13,882 nt of DNA from Anaerolineaceae bacterium (GTDB lineage: Bacteria; Chloroflexota; Anaerolineae; Anaerolineales; Anaerolineaceae). The notes under the pieces are model-generated. The model had not been told where the DNA came from. It did not search any database and saw only the letters and a list, made by a program, of their open reading frames with translations. The position numbers were made by a program, and so were the translations under genes. Positions within the stretch are counted from its first letter, which is position 1, and each line of letters begins with the position of its first letter. The stretch covers positions 1 to 13,882 of the forward strand of contig JAIOTF010000148.1 in NCBI GenBank assembly GCA_021107195.1, in the 5' to 3' direction. Shown here piece after piece: positions 8,402 to 13,882 of the stretch.

Positions 8402-9685
8402 TCAGTCAAGCGATGGCAGTTCAGCGGTAACATTCTCGTTCCACCAGTACATGCCAACTTCGCAGCCGCCCCATGCGGAGAAGCAGTCAATATCAGCATG
8501 TTCCATCATTTCGCCTTCAGCCAGGACAACGTTGCCCTGATTGTCAGTGATCGGGCCAGCGAATACATCGAAGCGGTCCATTTCACCACTGGTCAACTTT
8601 GCCAGGGTATCTACGATCATTGCCCAATCTTCGGGGGCCTGTTCCTTGATTTCCAGCATACCGGGGGTCAGTTCCTGGCCTTCCATCAAGCCAAAGATAC
8701 CCACGCCGCCTTCGTTCGAATCGAAGTAATCCCAACCGGGAGTGTATGACTCATCGTTCAGGCCATTAACAATGCGCAAGAACTCGGGGCCCCAGTTCCA
8801 GTACGGAGCGGTGAGGCAGCGGTCAGCCGTGCAGGAGCCATCCCAGTCGTATGTAATGCCCCACACATCACCGCGATCTTCAGCAGCCAAAGCGGTTGCG
8901 GGTGTGTCAGCGCCGGTATAAACAACGTTGGCGCCAGCGTCGAAGAGAGAGTCAGCAGCTTCGCGCTCGAGAATGGGATCATGCCAGGTGTTAATCCAGC
9001 GCACATCCATGGTGCATTCGGGGCAGGTCTTCGCCAAACCAAGAGCAAAAGCGTTACCCAGACGGGTTTCTTCGGGAATCGGGAAGGTAGCGATGTAGCC
9101 AGTCTTGGTCTCGCCATCCAGCTTGTTGCGAGCACCAGAGATCATGCCAGCCATGTACTTCATGTTTTCCATGGCACCCATCAGGTTACCGAAGTTCTCT
9201 CCATTGGCCTTGAAACCACTGATGTGGATGAAGTATTGTCCGGGGAAATCAGCTGCAACCATTTCCATGGAATCCATATAACCGAACGAACCACCAATGA
9301 TCACATCGAAGCCTTTGCGAGCCAGAGCGCGGAAAACCTGCTCGGAGTCGGCGCCTTCGGCAACAGCCTCAACATAGGTGGTGTGAAGATTGTCGCCATT
9401 GGCTTCCAGATACTTCAAACCTTCCCACTGTGCCTGTGACCAACCGGCGTCATCATGCACAGAGAGCATAACCAGGGCGACATTATATTTACCGTCAACG
9501 ATCTCGGGGATCTGCATACCGCCGGCGGCGGATTCTTCTTCAGCAGCGGGTTCTTCTACTGCCGCTTCTTCAGCAGCAGGGGCTTCTTCAGCAGCAGGGG
9601 CTTCAGGCTTCGGAGCGCATGCGCTCAAAGCAAAAACCAAAACCATCACTACTACCAAACCCCGCCATAACAAACTCTTTTTCAT
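8402..9685 (-). CDS. BMP-family substrate-binding lipoprotein of an ABC importer
   Basis: A 427-residue exported lipoprotein. The signal peptide has KK at 2-3, a hydrophobic core and the lipobox LSAC, with the lipidated cysteine at C23. A low-complexity Ala/Glu/Pro linker (24-55) tethers the binding domain, which starts near YNVALVML. The first-strand motif reads VHDDAGWSQAQWEGLKY, the 'GW' type, and not the DDKSFN form of PnrA/Med nucleoside binders. Later DPILEREAADSLFDAGANVVYTGADTPATA matches the hinge and second lobe of the BMP family. Six cysteines in the mature domain fall in three close pairs (221/224, 285/290, 401/408). It begins a transporter operon after a 317-base regulatory gap, with ribosome site GGAGGAG 6 bases before the ATG. 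It captures the cargo outside the membrane and hands it to the two permeases. Cargo is unknown; a purine, nucleoside or ureido compound is plausible from family and neighbours. Confidence 0.93.
   Translation of the reverse strand: MKKSLLWRGLVVVMVLVFALSACAPKPEAPAAEEAPAAEEAAVEEPAAEEESAAGGMQIPEIVDGKYNVALVMLSVHDDAGWSQAQWEGLKYLEANGDNLHTTYVEAVAEGADSEQVFRALARKGFDVIIGGSFGYMDSMEMVAADFPGQYFIHISGFKANGENFGNLMGAMENMKYMAGMISGARNKLDGETKTGYIATFPIPEETRLGNAFALGLAKTCPECTMDVRWINTWHDPILEREAADSLFDAGANVVYTGADTPATALAAEDRGDVWGITYDWDGSCTADRCLTAPYWNWGPEFLRIVNGLNDESYTPGWDYFDSNEGGVGIFGLMEGQELTPGMLEIKEQAPEDWAMIVDTLAKLTSGEMDRFDVFAGPITDNQGNVVLAEGEMMEHADIDCFSAWGGCEVGMYWWNENVTAELPSLD
9564..9599. repeat. 18-base tandem repeat in the linker of the uptake lipoprotein
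   Basis: GCTTCTTCAGCAGCAGGG occurs twice with no mismatch and begins a third time at 9600. It encodes the PAAEEA repeats of the linker just after the lipobox. Slippage at this repeat would change linker length in units of six residues without breaking the frame. Confidence 0.85.
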
Positions 9686-9768
9686 TTGAACTCCTCCAAT
9701 TGTATTGGTCTAGTCCTCTAAGTAGAAACTACGACAAACGAAATGGAACAGATTGAAAATCCCTATTG

Positions 9769-9777
9769 ACCTCCTTT
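9769..9777 (-). promoter_or_regulatory. Orphan Shine-Dalgarno sequence in the lipoprotein leader
   Basis: On the minus strand the sequence is AAAGGAGGT, a full match to the anti-Shine-Dalgarno core, 83 bases upstream of the lipoprotein ATG. No ATG, GTG or TTG occurs within the next 5-12 bases, so it does not mark a visible leader peptide. It may be a ribosome standby site, part of an RNA fold, or chance. Confidence 0.45.
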
Positions 9778-9801
9778 GAAAAAATATCACTTACCTCAAT
9801 C

Positions 9802-9839
9802 TGCACAGGGGCAACTTCTCTGGGTCGTCATCCCGTGCA
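9802..9839 (-). promoter_or_regulatory. Bulged hairpin in the 5' leader of the transporter operon (candidate structured RNA)
   Basis: On the minus strand TGCACGGG (9839-9832) pairs with CCCTGTGCA (9810-9802) with a single bulged T. An inner CGAC/GTTG helix (with one G-U pair) around CCAGAGAA can form inside it. It lies about 115-155 bases before the lipoprotein start, downstream of the promoter candidates, so it would be in the mRNA leader. I do not recognise it as a known riboswitch. Confidence 0.4.
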
Positions 9840-9852
9840 AAAACATACTATT

Positions 9853-9909
9853 ATTTTACCCCTAAGCGACTAACTGTGTATTGAATCATGGCAAATAGCC
9901 ACATCTCAA
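9853..9909 (-). promoter_or_regulatory. Promoter candidates for the transporter operon
   Basis: Two weak sigma70-like pairs are visible on the minus strand. One is TTGAGA (9909-9904) with TTCAAT (9885-9880) at an 18-base spacing. The other is TACACA (9880-9875) with TAAAAT (9858-9853) at a 16-base spacing. Neither is close to consensus at both boxes. Their position after the direct repeats and before the leader hairpin makes them the best candidates in this gap. Confidence 0.3.
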
Positions 9910-9919
9910 CCACACAGCC

Positions 9920-9955
9920 TTGCAAAGTCCGGGTACATTCGAACTTTGCAAAGTC
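9920..9955 (-). repeat. Pair of direct repeats GACTTTGCAA, one copy extended to a palindrome (possible operator)
   Basis: On the minus strand GACTTTGCAA occurs at 9955-9946 and again at 9929-9920, 26 bases apart (about 2.5 helical turns). The first copy is part of a perfect 12-base palindrome, ACTTTGCAAAGT (9943-9954). The two copies can also pair with each other as a 7-bp inverted repeat (9922-9928 with 9943-9949). They lie directly upstream of the -35 candidate at 9904-9909, where an activator or repressor could bind. A dispersed genomic repeat is the other possibility. Confidence 0.55.
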
Positions 9956-9958
9956 TTG

Positions 9959-9991
9959 TTTAGGGAAATCGGTCATACCGATTTCCCTAAA
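9959..9991. repeat. Perfect 15-bp inverted repeat between carbamate kinase and the transporter operon
   Basis: TTTAGGGAAATCGGT (9959-9973) is followed after a 3-base loop (CAT) by its exact complement (9977-9991). It begins 11 bases past the carbamate kinase stop at 10003. On the minus strand the stem ends in an A-U segment but is followed by CAAGAC and not a T run, so it is a weak intrinsic terminator at best. It could instead stabilise the 3' end of the upstream mRNA or bind a protein dimer. Confidence 0.8.
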
Positions 9992-10002
9992 ATATCATCA
10001 GG

Positions 10003-10965
10003 CTAATCCAGGCTAAAATGCGTGCCGGCCTCGCCGCGCAAGGCGCGACCAATATTAGACGGATCGGTAATGAGGGCTTCTTTGCCGCCATTTTCGAGGA
10101 ACCAGATAATAGCACTAATCTTGGGTTCCATCGAGCCCTTGGCAAAGTGTTTGCCTTCGGCCAGGTACTGCTTGGCTTCTGCCAAAGTTACATGATCCAA
10201 TTCCTTTTGATCCGGTTTACCGAAGTTAAGGGCAACCTTTTCAACTGCGGTTGAGATCAAGAGCATATCTGCATCGAGCAATTGCGCCAAAAGGCTGCTG
10301 GCAAAGTCCTTATCGATCACAGCAGCAGTCCCTTCCAATTGTCCATCGCCATTGCGATCGATGACCGGGATTCCGCCGCCGCCAACGCTGATGACGGTAA
10401 TGCCTGCTTTGATCAAAGTCTTGATAGCATCCACTTCCACAATCGCCTTGGGCAGGGGGGAAGGAACAACACGGCGCCAGCCGCGTCCGGCATCTTCAAC
10501 CACGCTCCAGCCCAGTTCTTCCTTGCGGCGCATGGCTTCATCTTCGTCCATGAAACTGCCGATCGGCTTGGTGGGGTTCTGGAAAGCCTGGTCCTTGATA
10601 TCCACCAGGGTCTGGGTCACAACGGTTGCCACTGGCTTTTCGATGCCGCGGCTCTTCAATTCATTTTGCAGGTTCTGCTGGAAAGCATAACCAATGGCGC
10701 CCTGTGAATCTGCACCACAAACATCCAGCGGAACTTCATGCAGGCCCTCAGCCTTGGCTGCAATTTCGGAACGACGAAGAATGAAACCAACCTGCGGGCC
10801 ATTACCATGGCCAATAGAAATATCCCAGCCATCTTCGATCATGTCAGCAATATGACGGGAAGTTTCCTTCACTGCCGCATACTGATCCTGAACAGACATA
10901 TGCTGCTTGTCCTTCACCAGGGCGTTTCCGCCAACTGCTACAACTGCTACTTTCTTTTCTGTCAT
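10003..10965 (-). CDS. arcC: Carbamate kinase
   Basis: A 320-residue cytosolic enzyme, the usual length for the family, which makes ATP, CO2 and NH3 from carbamoyl phosphate and ADP. Motifs in order: VGGNAL at 11-16, HGNGPQVG at 53-60, QNPTKPIG at 129-136, RRVVPSP at 164-170, GGGGIPVI at 195-202, IDKDFAS at 217-223, and FAKGSMEPKI with DPSNIG near the end. All are standard for ArcC/YqeA-type kinases, and no key residue is missing. The ATG follows TAGGAG at a 9-base spacing. It sits 52 bases after the carbamoyltransferase gene, so the two are likely one transcript. The pair would take a carbamoylated compound and phosphate to carbamoyl phosphate and then to ATP. No arginine deiminase gene is seen in the window, so this is not a standard arginine-deiminase operon. 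The symbol follows the family; YqeA may be the better functional match given the YgeW-like neighbour. Confidence 0.96.
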   Translation of the reverse strand: MTEKKVAVVAVGGNALVKDKQHMSVQDQYAAVKETSRHIADMIEDGWDISIGHGNGPQVGFILRRSEIAAKAEGLHEVPLDVCGADSQGAIGYAFQQNLQNELKSRGIEKPVATVVTQTLVDIKDQAFQNPTKPIGSFMDEDEAMRRKEELGWSVVEDAGRGWRRVVPSPLPKAIVEVDAIKTLIKAGITVISVGGGGIPVIDRNGDGQLEGTAAVIDKDFASSLLAQLLDADMLLISTAVEKVALNFGKPDQKELDHVTLAEAKQYLAEGKHFAKGSMEPKISAIIWFLENGGKEALITDPSNIGRALRGEAGTHFSLD

Positions 10966-11017
10966 TTCTGATTTCTCCTAAGTTAATTCGTATAAACAGT
11001 AATGAAAATTTTGATGC

Positions 11018-12007
11018 TTACTTGTTGGCCATAGACAGCGCCATGACGGATTCGCAAACGTACATCTTGTTCTCTGCTTCATCAAAAATGACGGAGTTCG
11101 GGCCATCCATGACACCATCGGTAACTTCAACGTTGCGGTCAGCAGGCAGCGGGTGCATGAAGATTGCATCGTCTTTGGCGAGAGCCATCTTGCGCTCGTC
11201 CGTGATCCAATGGGTATTCTTTTCAATCATTTCCTTGGCTTTGTCGCCATCGGTAGTGGTCATCCAGGGACCCCAGGACTTCGGATAAATGATGTCGGCG
11301 TCCTTGAAGGCTTCATCCATATCGTGGGTGATCTCAAAGCTGCCGCCGGATTTCCTGGCTGCTGCTTTGGCAGATTCAATCGTCCCGTCGGGCAAATCGA
11401 AGCCTTCCGGATAAGCCAGAACATAGTCCAAACCAAAGCGCGGCAACTGCAGGGTCATCGAGTTGGGGATCGACATGGGTTTTTGATAAGAACTGGCATA
11501 GGCCCAGGACATGACAATCTTCTTACGGCGCAGGTCGCGGCCCTTCTTTTCCATAATGGTCATCAGGTCACAGAGGATCTGGAAGGGATGATAGTATTCG
11601 CACTGCATGTTGAATACAGGCGTGGGAGAGGCTTCAGCAACCAGATTGATGTATTTGTTCCCAACGCCCCACACGTTGCTGTGGCGGATGGCAACGCCAT
11701 CATACATACGGCCGAGGATCTGGCCGATTTCGCGCTCGGTGTCACCGTGAGAAATCTGGGTTGATTTACTCTCAACGAAAGCCGGATGGCCGCCCAGATG
11801 GGCAAATGCGGTCTCAAAAGCGCCGCGGGTGCGAGTGCTGTTATAGAAGAACAACATGGCCAGTGCTTTGTCGCGCAGATAGGGGGTGGCTTCGCCCATG
11901 GCGCGTTTGCGCTTCAGGTCCCAGGCGACATCGAGAACAGTTTCGATTTCTTCAACGGAAAAATCGAGGTCGCAGAGAAAATTTCGTCCCTTTAAATTGC
12001 TTTGCAT
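11018..12007 (-). CDS. ygeW: YgeW-like carbamoyltransferase (knotted AOTCase/OTCase superfamily)
   Basis: A 329-residue cytosolic transferase. The carbamoyl-phosphate site is clear: STRTR at 57-61, R108 in AIRHSN, HPFQ at 140-143. The second domain has the WAYASSYQKPMSIPN segment (168-182), AYPEGFDL (198-205), SGGSF (220-224) and AFKDADIIYPKSWGP (233-247). From memory, these resemble E. coli YgeW (WAYSPSYGKP, AHPEGYDL, SGGSF, EAFKDADIVYPKSWAP) far more than ornithine or aspartate transcarbamylase. The acceptor motif reads HPLPADRN at 285-292, where YgeW and OTCase have HCLP. YgeW acts in the purine-degradation locus and has been proposed to phosphorolyse a carbamoyl-diamino acid; its substrate is not firmly established to my knowledge. 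The ATG at 12007 follows AAGGAG. Carbamate kinase follows in the same orientation. The same family also holds acetyl- and succinylornithine transcarbamylases, so an anabolic role is not excluded. Confidence 0.88.
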   Translation of the reverse strand: MQSNLKGRNFLCDLDFSVEEIETVLDVAWDLKRKRAMGEATPYLRDKALAMLFFYNSTRTRGAFETAFAHLGGHPAFVESKSTQISHGDTEREIGQILGRMYDGVAIRHSNVWGVGNKYINLVAEASPTPVFNMQCEYYHPFQILCDLMTIMEKKGRDLRRKKIVMSWAYASSYQKPMSIPNSMTLQLPRFGLDYVLAYPEGFDLPDGTIESAKAAARKSGGSFEITHDMDEAFKDADIIYPKSWGPWMTTTDGDKAKEMIEKNTHWITDERKMALAKDDAIFMHPLPADRNVEVTDGVMDGPNSVIFDEAENKMYVCESVMALSMANK

Positions 12008-12025
12008 TTTTACTTACTCCTTCAC

Positions 12026-12052
12026 AAAAAAATAAATGTTTCGAAAGCGAAC
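12026..12052 (-). terminator. Weak hairpin plus T tract between the membrane-protein gene and the carbamoyltransferase
   Basis: On the minus strand GTTCG (12052-12048), loop CTTT, then CGAAAC can pair with one bulged A, followed by ATTTATTTTTTT (12037-12026). The stem is short, so this would be a leaky terminator or attenuator at most. It lies in a 117-base gap that also has room for a promoter, though I see no clear one. The T tract directly precedes the ribosome site of the carbamoyltransferase gene. Confidence 0.3.
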
Positions 12053-12124
12053 AAAGTGAATCTTGTTAGAATGTTCGATACTGCTCTCAGCACCTCCTCA
12101 CTTCGCTCTTTCTTCCTTCTTTGA

Positions 12125-13882
12125 TCAAGATGAGCAGCCTAACGAGTCTTTCAGTTGGTGGATATTATCTGTTTCCTCCACATCAAACTGTAAGGACTGC
12201 TCCAGTCTTGTCCATAACTTGCATAAGCCAGGCCCTGCGTCTTGCGATGCTGCTTCTGTTAATGACAATGCCTGGTTCAAATTTCCAGTACGTGCATACC
12301 CTTCAATGAAGGGCAAATACTCTTCAGTAAAGCCTTGTGCGGCTGTCAAACCTTCAAACTCTGTCGTTTCACCCAGATCGACAATGGTCTGCCAATCCCC
12401 GGCCTGCCGCGCCAGCGCCGCTTTCTCATAATAATAACACCAGCCATGCACCGGCTCTTTGCCCAGGATCCGGGGAGGAAGCGCTGAGCCATCGGTCAAA
12501 ATTTGATCAACATGTGAAAGATGCAGCGTTTCCAGCAAGGTGTCAGGCACATTCGCGGGGAGCATGTCCCCTGCAGGATCAAGCACTTTCATACATCCCG
12601 GCGCCTGATAAAAAATAGAAAGCACATCAGACGTGTTTCCGGTGAAGGTCGTGTTACGATAGTTATGGCTGAAAGTCAAGCCTTCCTCCAGACCCGGCAG
12701 CGGAGACCCAACCCGGGTCGACATATCAAAATACTTGTAGGCCATGTCTTCCGTGTCAAGCTCGGGGACATAAATCCAGTTCACCAGGGGGGTCAGATCG
12801 TTGTCGCTATACCGCCAGAGCGGGATGGCATCCGAGATAATCACTGTACCTTCCCGCAAACCCGGCATGCGCCAGGTCATCTGCCAAAAATAGGCCTGCA
12901 AATTGCGCCATTCATCGCGGTAGATCTGTGCATTCTGAAAGTGAAAGCCCACCGCCAGCGCCACCAACCCACTCAGGATGATCACCTGCGCTTTTGGCCG
13001 GACGATAACATCCACCAGCGCTACCAGAACCAGACAGGCGCCAGGTATGAAAGGCAGCAACGAGCGGTCCCAGGGGAAGGCCAGATTCAGGGGTACATTC
13101 GGCACCCAGAAAGGCCAACCCACAACCGCCAGCGAAAGCCCGCCCAAAGCAAAGGCTTGCAACGGCCAGGTCTCAAACCAGCGTTGCTTTTGTCCGTCAT
13201 CCACAACGTCAGGCGCCAGCTTTACCATATACAGCAGGCTCAGGAAGAATGTGCCCGCACTTAACAAAATGTAAAGGTTCAATGATTCAGCCGGGCGTTT
13301 CAATGTCTGCCGCCAGGCCCCGTACAGGGTGGTCTTCAAATCGGTGAAGACCCGTTTTGCCAGTTCCATCAAGGCATCCAGCGGTGCTTCCCGCAGACCG
13401 TACAACAACTGCGGCTCATAGGTGGGGAAGGCAAAGATGAATACCCGCCAAATCGCAAATGCCACAAAAACGATCAGGTATGGCAGCCAGGCCAGCAAAC
13501 TGCGCTTCAATCTCTGCCTTCGGTCTGCTTCGTCACGCAAGACCATCCAGACCAAAACCGGTCGCAGCAGTTCGAAGCCCACAAAATACTCAATGCCAAA
13601 CATACCTAAAGACGCGGCCAGTGCTGCAACGGTCAAAATTCGCTTTTGCTGCGGCTGTTGCACGGCCCGCAGCATTGCCCAAATCGAAAAAAGTGATAAG
13701 TCCAGTGTTGCAAAATGAAGAATGAACTGTACTGCAATGGGCTGCTGCTGAAAACCAGGATAAATAGCAAATAATAAAGCAACCCAAGCCGTCTGCCGGG
13801 AATTTTTTGGCCAGATCATGCGCAGGATCTTCCACAGCAGAAATGCGCTCAACCAGCGTAAAACAAGCAATAAAAGGTGATA
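12125..13882 (-). CDS. Large multi-pass membrane protein with a C-terminal TPR-like domain (5' end outside the window)
   Basis: The frame runs open to the right edge, and the TTG at 13870 is just an internal Leu, so the true start lies outside. About 585 residues are visible. The first 315 hold about eight hydrophobic segments with short basic loops and a WDRSLLPFIPG stretch, an arrangement like GT-C type integral membrane enzymes, but I see no clear catalytic signature. The remaining 270 residues should be soluble and outside the membrane. Near 476-545 two helix pairs (KAALARQAGDW, EGYARTGNLNQAL) look like TPR repeats. It is the first gene in the minus-strand train and probably unrelated to the catabolic genes, being separated by 117 bases with a T tract. 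Possible role in cell-surface glycan or lipid modification, which would loosely match the GT2 enzyme at 2364-3305; this is weak inference. Confidence 0.8.
   Translation of the reverse strand, partial: YHLLLLVLRWLSAFLLWKILRMIWPKNSRQTAWVALLFAIYPGFQQQPIAVQFILHFATLDLSLFSIWAMLRAVQQPQQKRILTVAALAASLGMFGIEYFVGFELLRPVLVWMVLRDEADRRQRLKRSLLAWLPYLIVFVAFAIWRVFIFAFPTYEPQLLYGLREAPLDALMELAKRVFTDLKTTLYGAWRQTLKRPAESLNLYILLSAGTFFLSLLYMVKLAPDVVDDGQKQRWFETWPLQAFALGGLSLAVVGWPFWVPNVPLNLAFPWDRSLLPFIPGACLVLVALVDVIVRPKAQVIILSGLVALAVGFHFQNAQIYRDEWRNLQAYFWQMTWRMPGLREGTVIISDAIPLWRYSDNDLTPLVNWIYVPELDTEDMAYKYFDMSTRVGSPLPGLEEGLTFSHNYRNTTFTGNTSDVLSIFYQAPGCMKVLDPAGDMLPANVPDTLLETLHLSHVDQILTDGSALPPRILGKEPVHGWCYYYEKAALARQAGDWQTIVDLGETTEFEGLTAAQGFTEEYLPFIEGYARTGNLNQALSLTEAASQDAGPGLCKLWTRLEQSLQFDVEETDNIHQLKDSLGCSS

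Larger units (their letters stand above)
9686..10002 (-). other. 317-base intergenic regulatory region ahead of the transporter operon
   Basis: This is the only gene-free stretch above 300 bases. Read on the minus strand it contains, in order, a perfect 15-bp inverted repeat, two direct copies of GACTTTGCAA, weak sigma70-like promoter candidates, a bulged hairpin, a perfect Shine-Dalgarno sequence with no start codon after it, and finally the real ribosome site of the lipoprotein gene. I found no convincing open reading frame in it. It separates the carbamoyltransferase/kinase pair from the importer genes and suggests that the importer has its own regulated promoter. Confidence 0.7.

Noticed and set aside
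9686..10002. Known purine, TPP or guanidine riboswitch
   Set aside because: I could not match the conserved core sequences I remember for these classes. Only generic hairpins are supported, so no named riboswitch is called.
10003..12007. Arginine deiminase (arcABC) operon
   Set aside because: A carbamoyltransferase plus carbamate kinase fits the arc pattern, but there is no arginine deiminase or arginine/ornithine antiporter in the window, and the transferase is YgeW-like with an HPLP acceptor motif in place of ornithine-type HCLP.
12040..12095. Leader peptide starting at GTG near 12095 upstream of the carbamoyltransferase
   Set aside because: A short frame exists, but its GTG overlaps the GGAGG that would have to serve as its ribosome site and its sequence shows no regulatory codon run.
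12521..13264. 247-codon plus-strand open frame antisense to the membrane-protein gene
   Set aside because: It lies wholly inside a longer minus-strand frame with clear membrane-helix composition. Its translation is rich in Arg, His, Gln and Pro with no domain sense, so it is a shadow of the real gene.
1..13882. CRISPR arrays, tRNA or rRNA genes, insertion sequences, phage attachment sites
   Set aside because: No regularly spaced repeats, clover-leaf sequences, transposase-like frames or terminal inverted repeats with target duplications were seen on either strand.

Overview
The window looks like a bacterial chromosome segment of intermediate GC. One long minus-strand gene train faces a single partial plus-strand gene at the left edge. 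The uptake lipoprotein has a long Ala/Glu/Pro linker, the genes are tightly packed, and the membrane proteins are weakly conserved. This gene mix reminds me of anaerobic Chloroflexota (Anaerolineae), but that is an inference from gene content. There is no rRNA or marker gene in the window to settle it.

Layout, left to right. Bases 2-658 (+) hold the C-terminal end of an unrecognised membrane-anchored protein. Bases 814-841 hold a strong minus-strand intrinsic terminator that closes the long operon. Read 5'->3' on the minus strand, from the right edge, the genes are: a large multi-pass membrane protein with a C-terminal TPR-like domain (cut by the right edge, ends 12125); a YgeW-like carbamoyltransferase (12007-11018); a carbamate kinase (10965-10003); a 317-base gap with inverted and direct repeats, weak promoter candidates and a structured leader; a BMP-family uptake lipoprotein (9685-8402); a strong intergenic hairpin; a double-domain ABC ATPase (8285-6702); two BPD_transp_2 permeases (6709-5576 and 5572-4604); a threonine synthase-like PLP enzyme (4573-3326); a GtrB/DPM1-type GT2 glycosyltransferase (about 3305-2364); and a 492-residue orphan fold-type II PLP enzyme (2342-864).

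How they may work together (inference). The four transporter genes make a complete BMP-type importer, a family known for nucleosides and related compounds. The carbamoyltransferase run in the phosphorolytic direction plus carbamate kinase would turn a carbamoylated (ureido) compound into an amine, CO2, NH3 and ATP. The two PLP enzymes could deaminate or cleave the released amino acid. This parallels the ygeW-ygeX-yqeA part of the E. coli/gut purine-degradation locus, with different PLP lyases in place of YgeX and with no hydantoinase, YgeY peptidase or xanthine dehydrogenase in the window. The glycosyltransferase does not fit this scheme and looks like a passenger. The most interesting points are this combination, the acceptor-motif change in the carbamoyltransferase, the uncharacterised 492-residue PLP enzyme, and the structured leader of the transporter operon.
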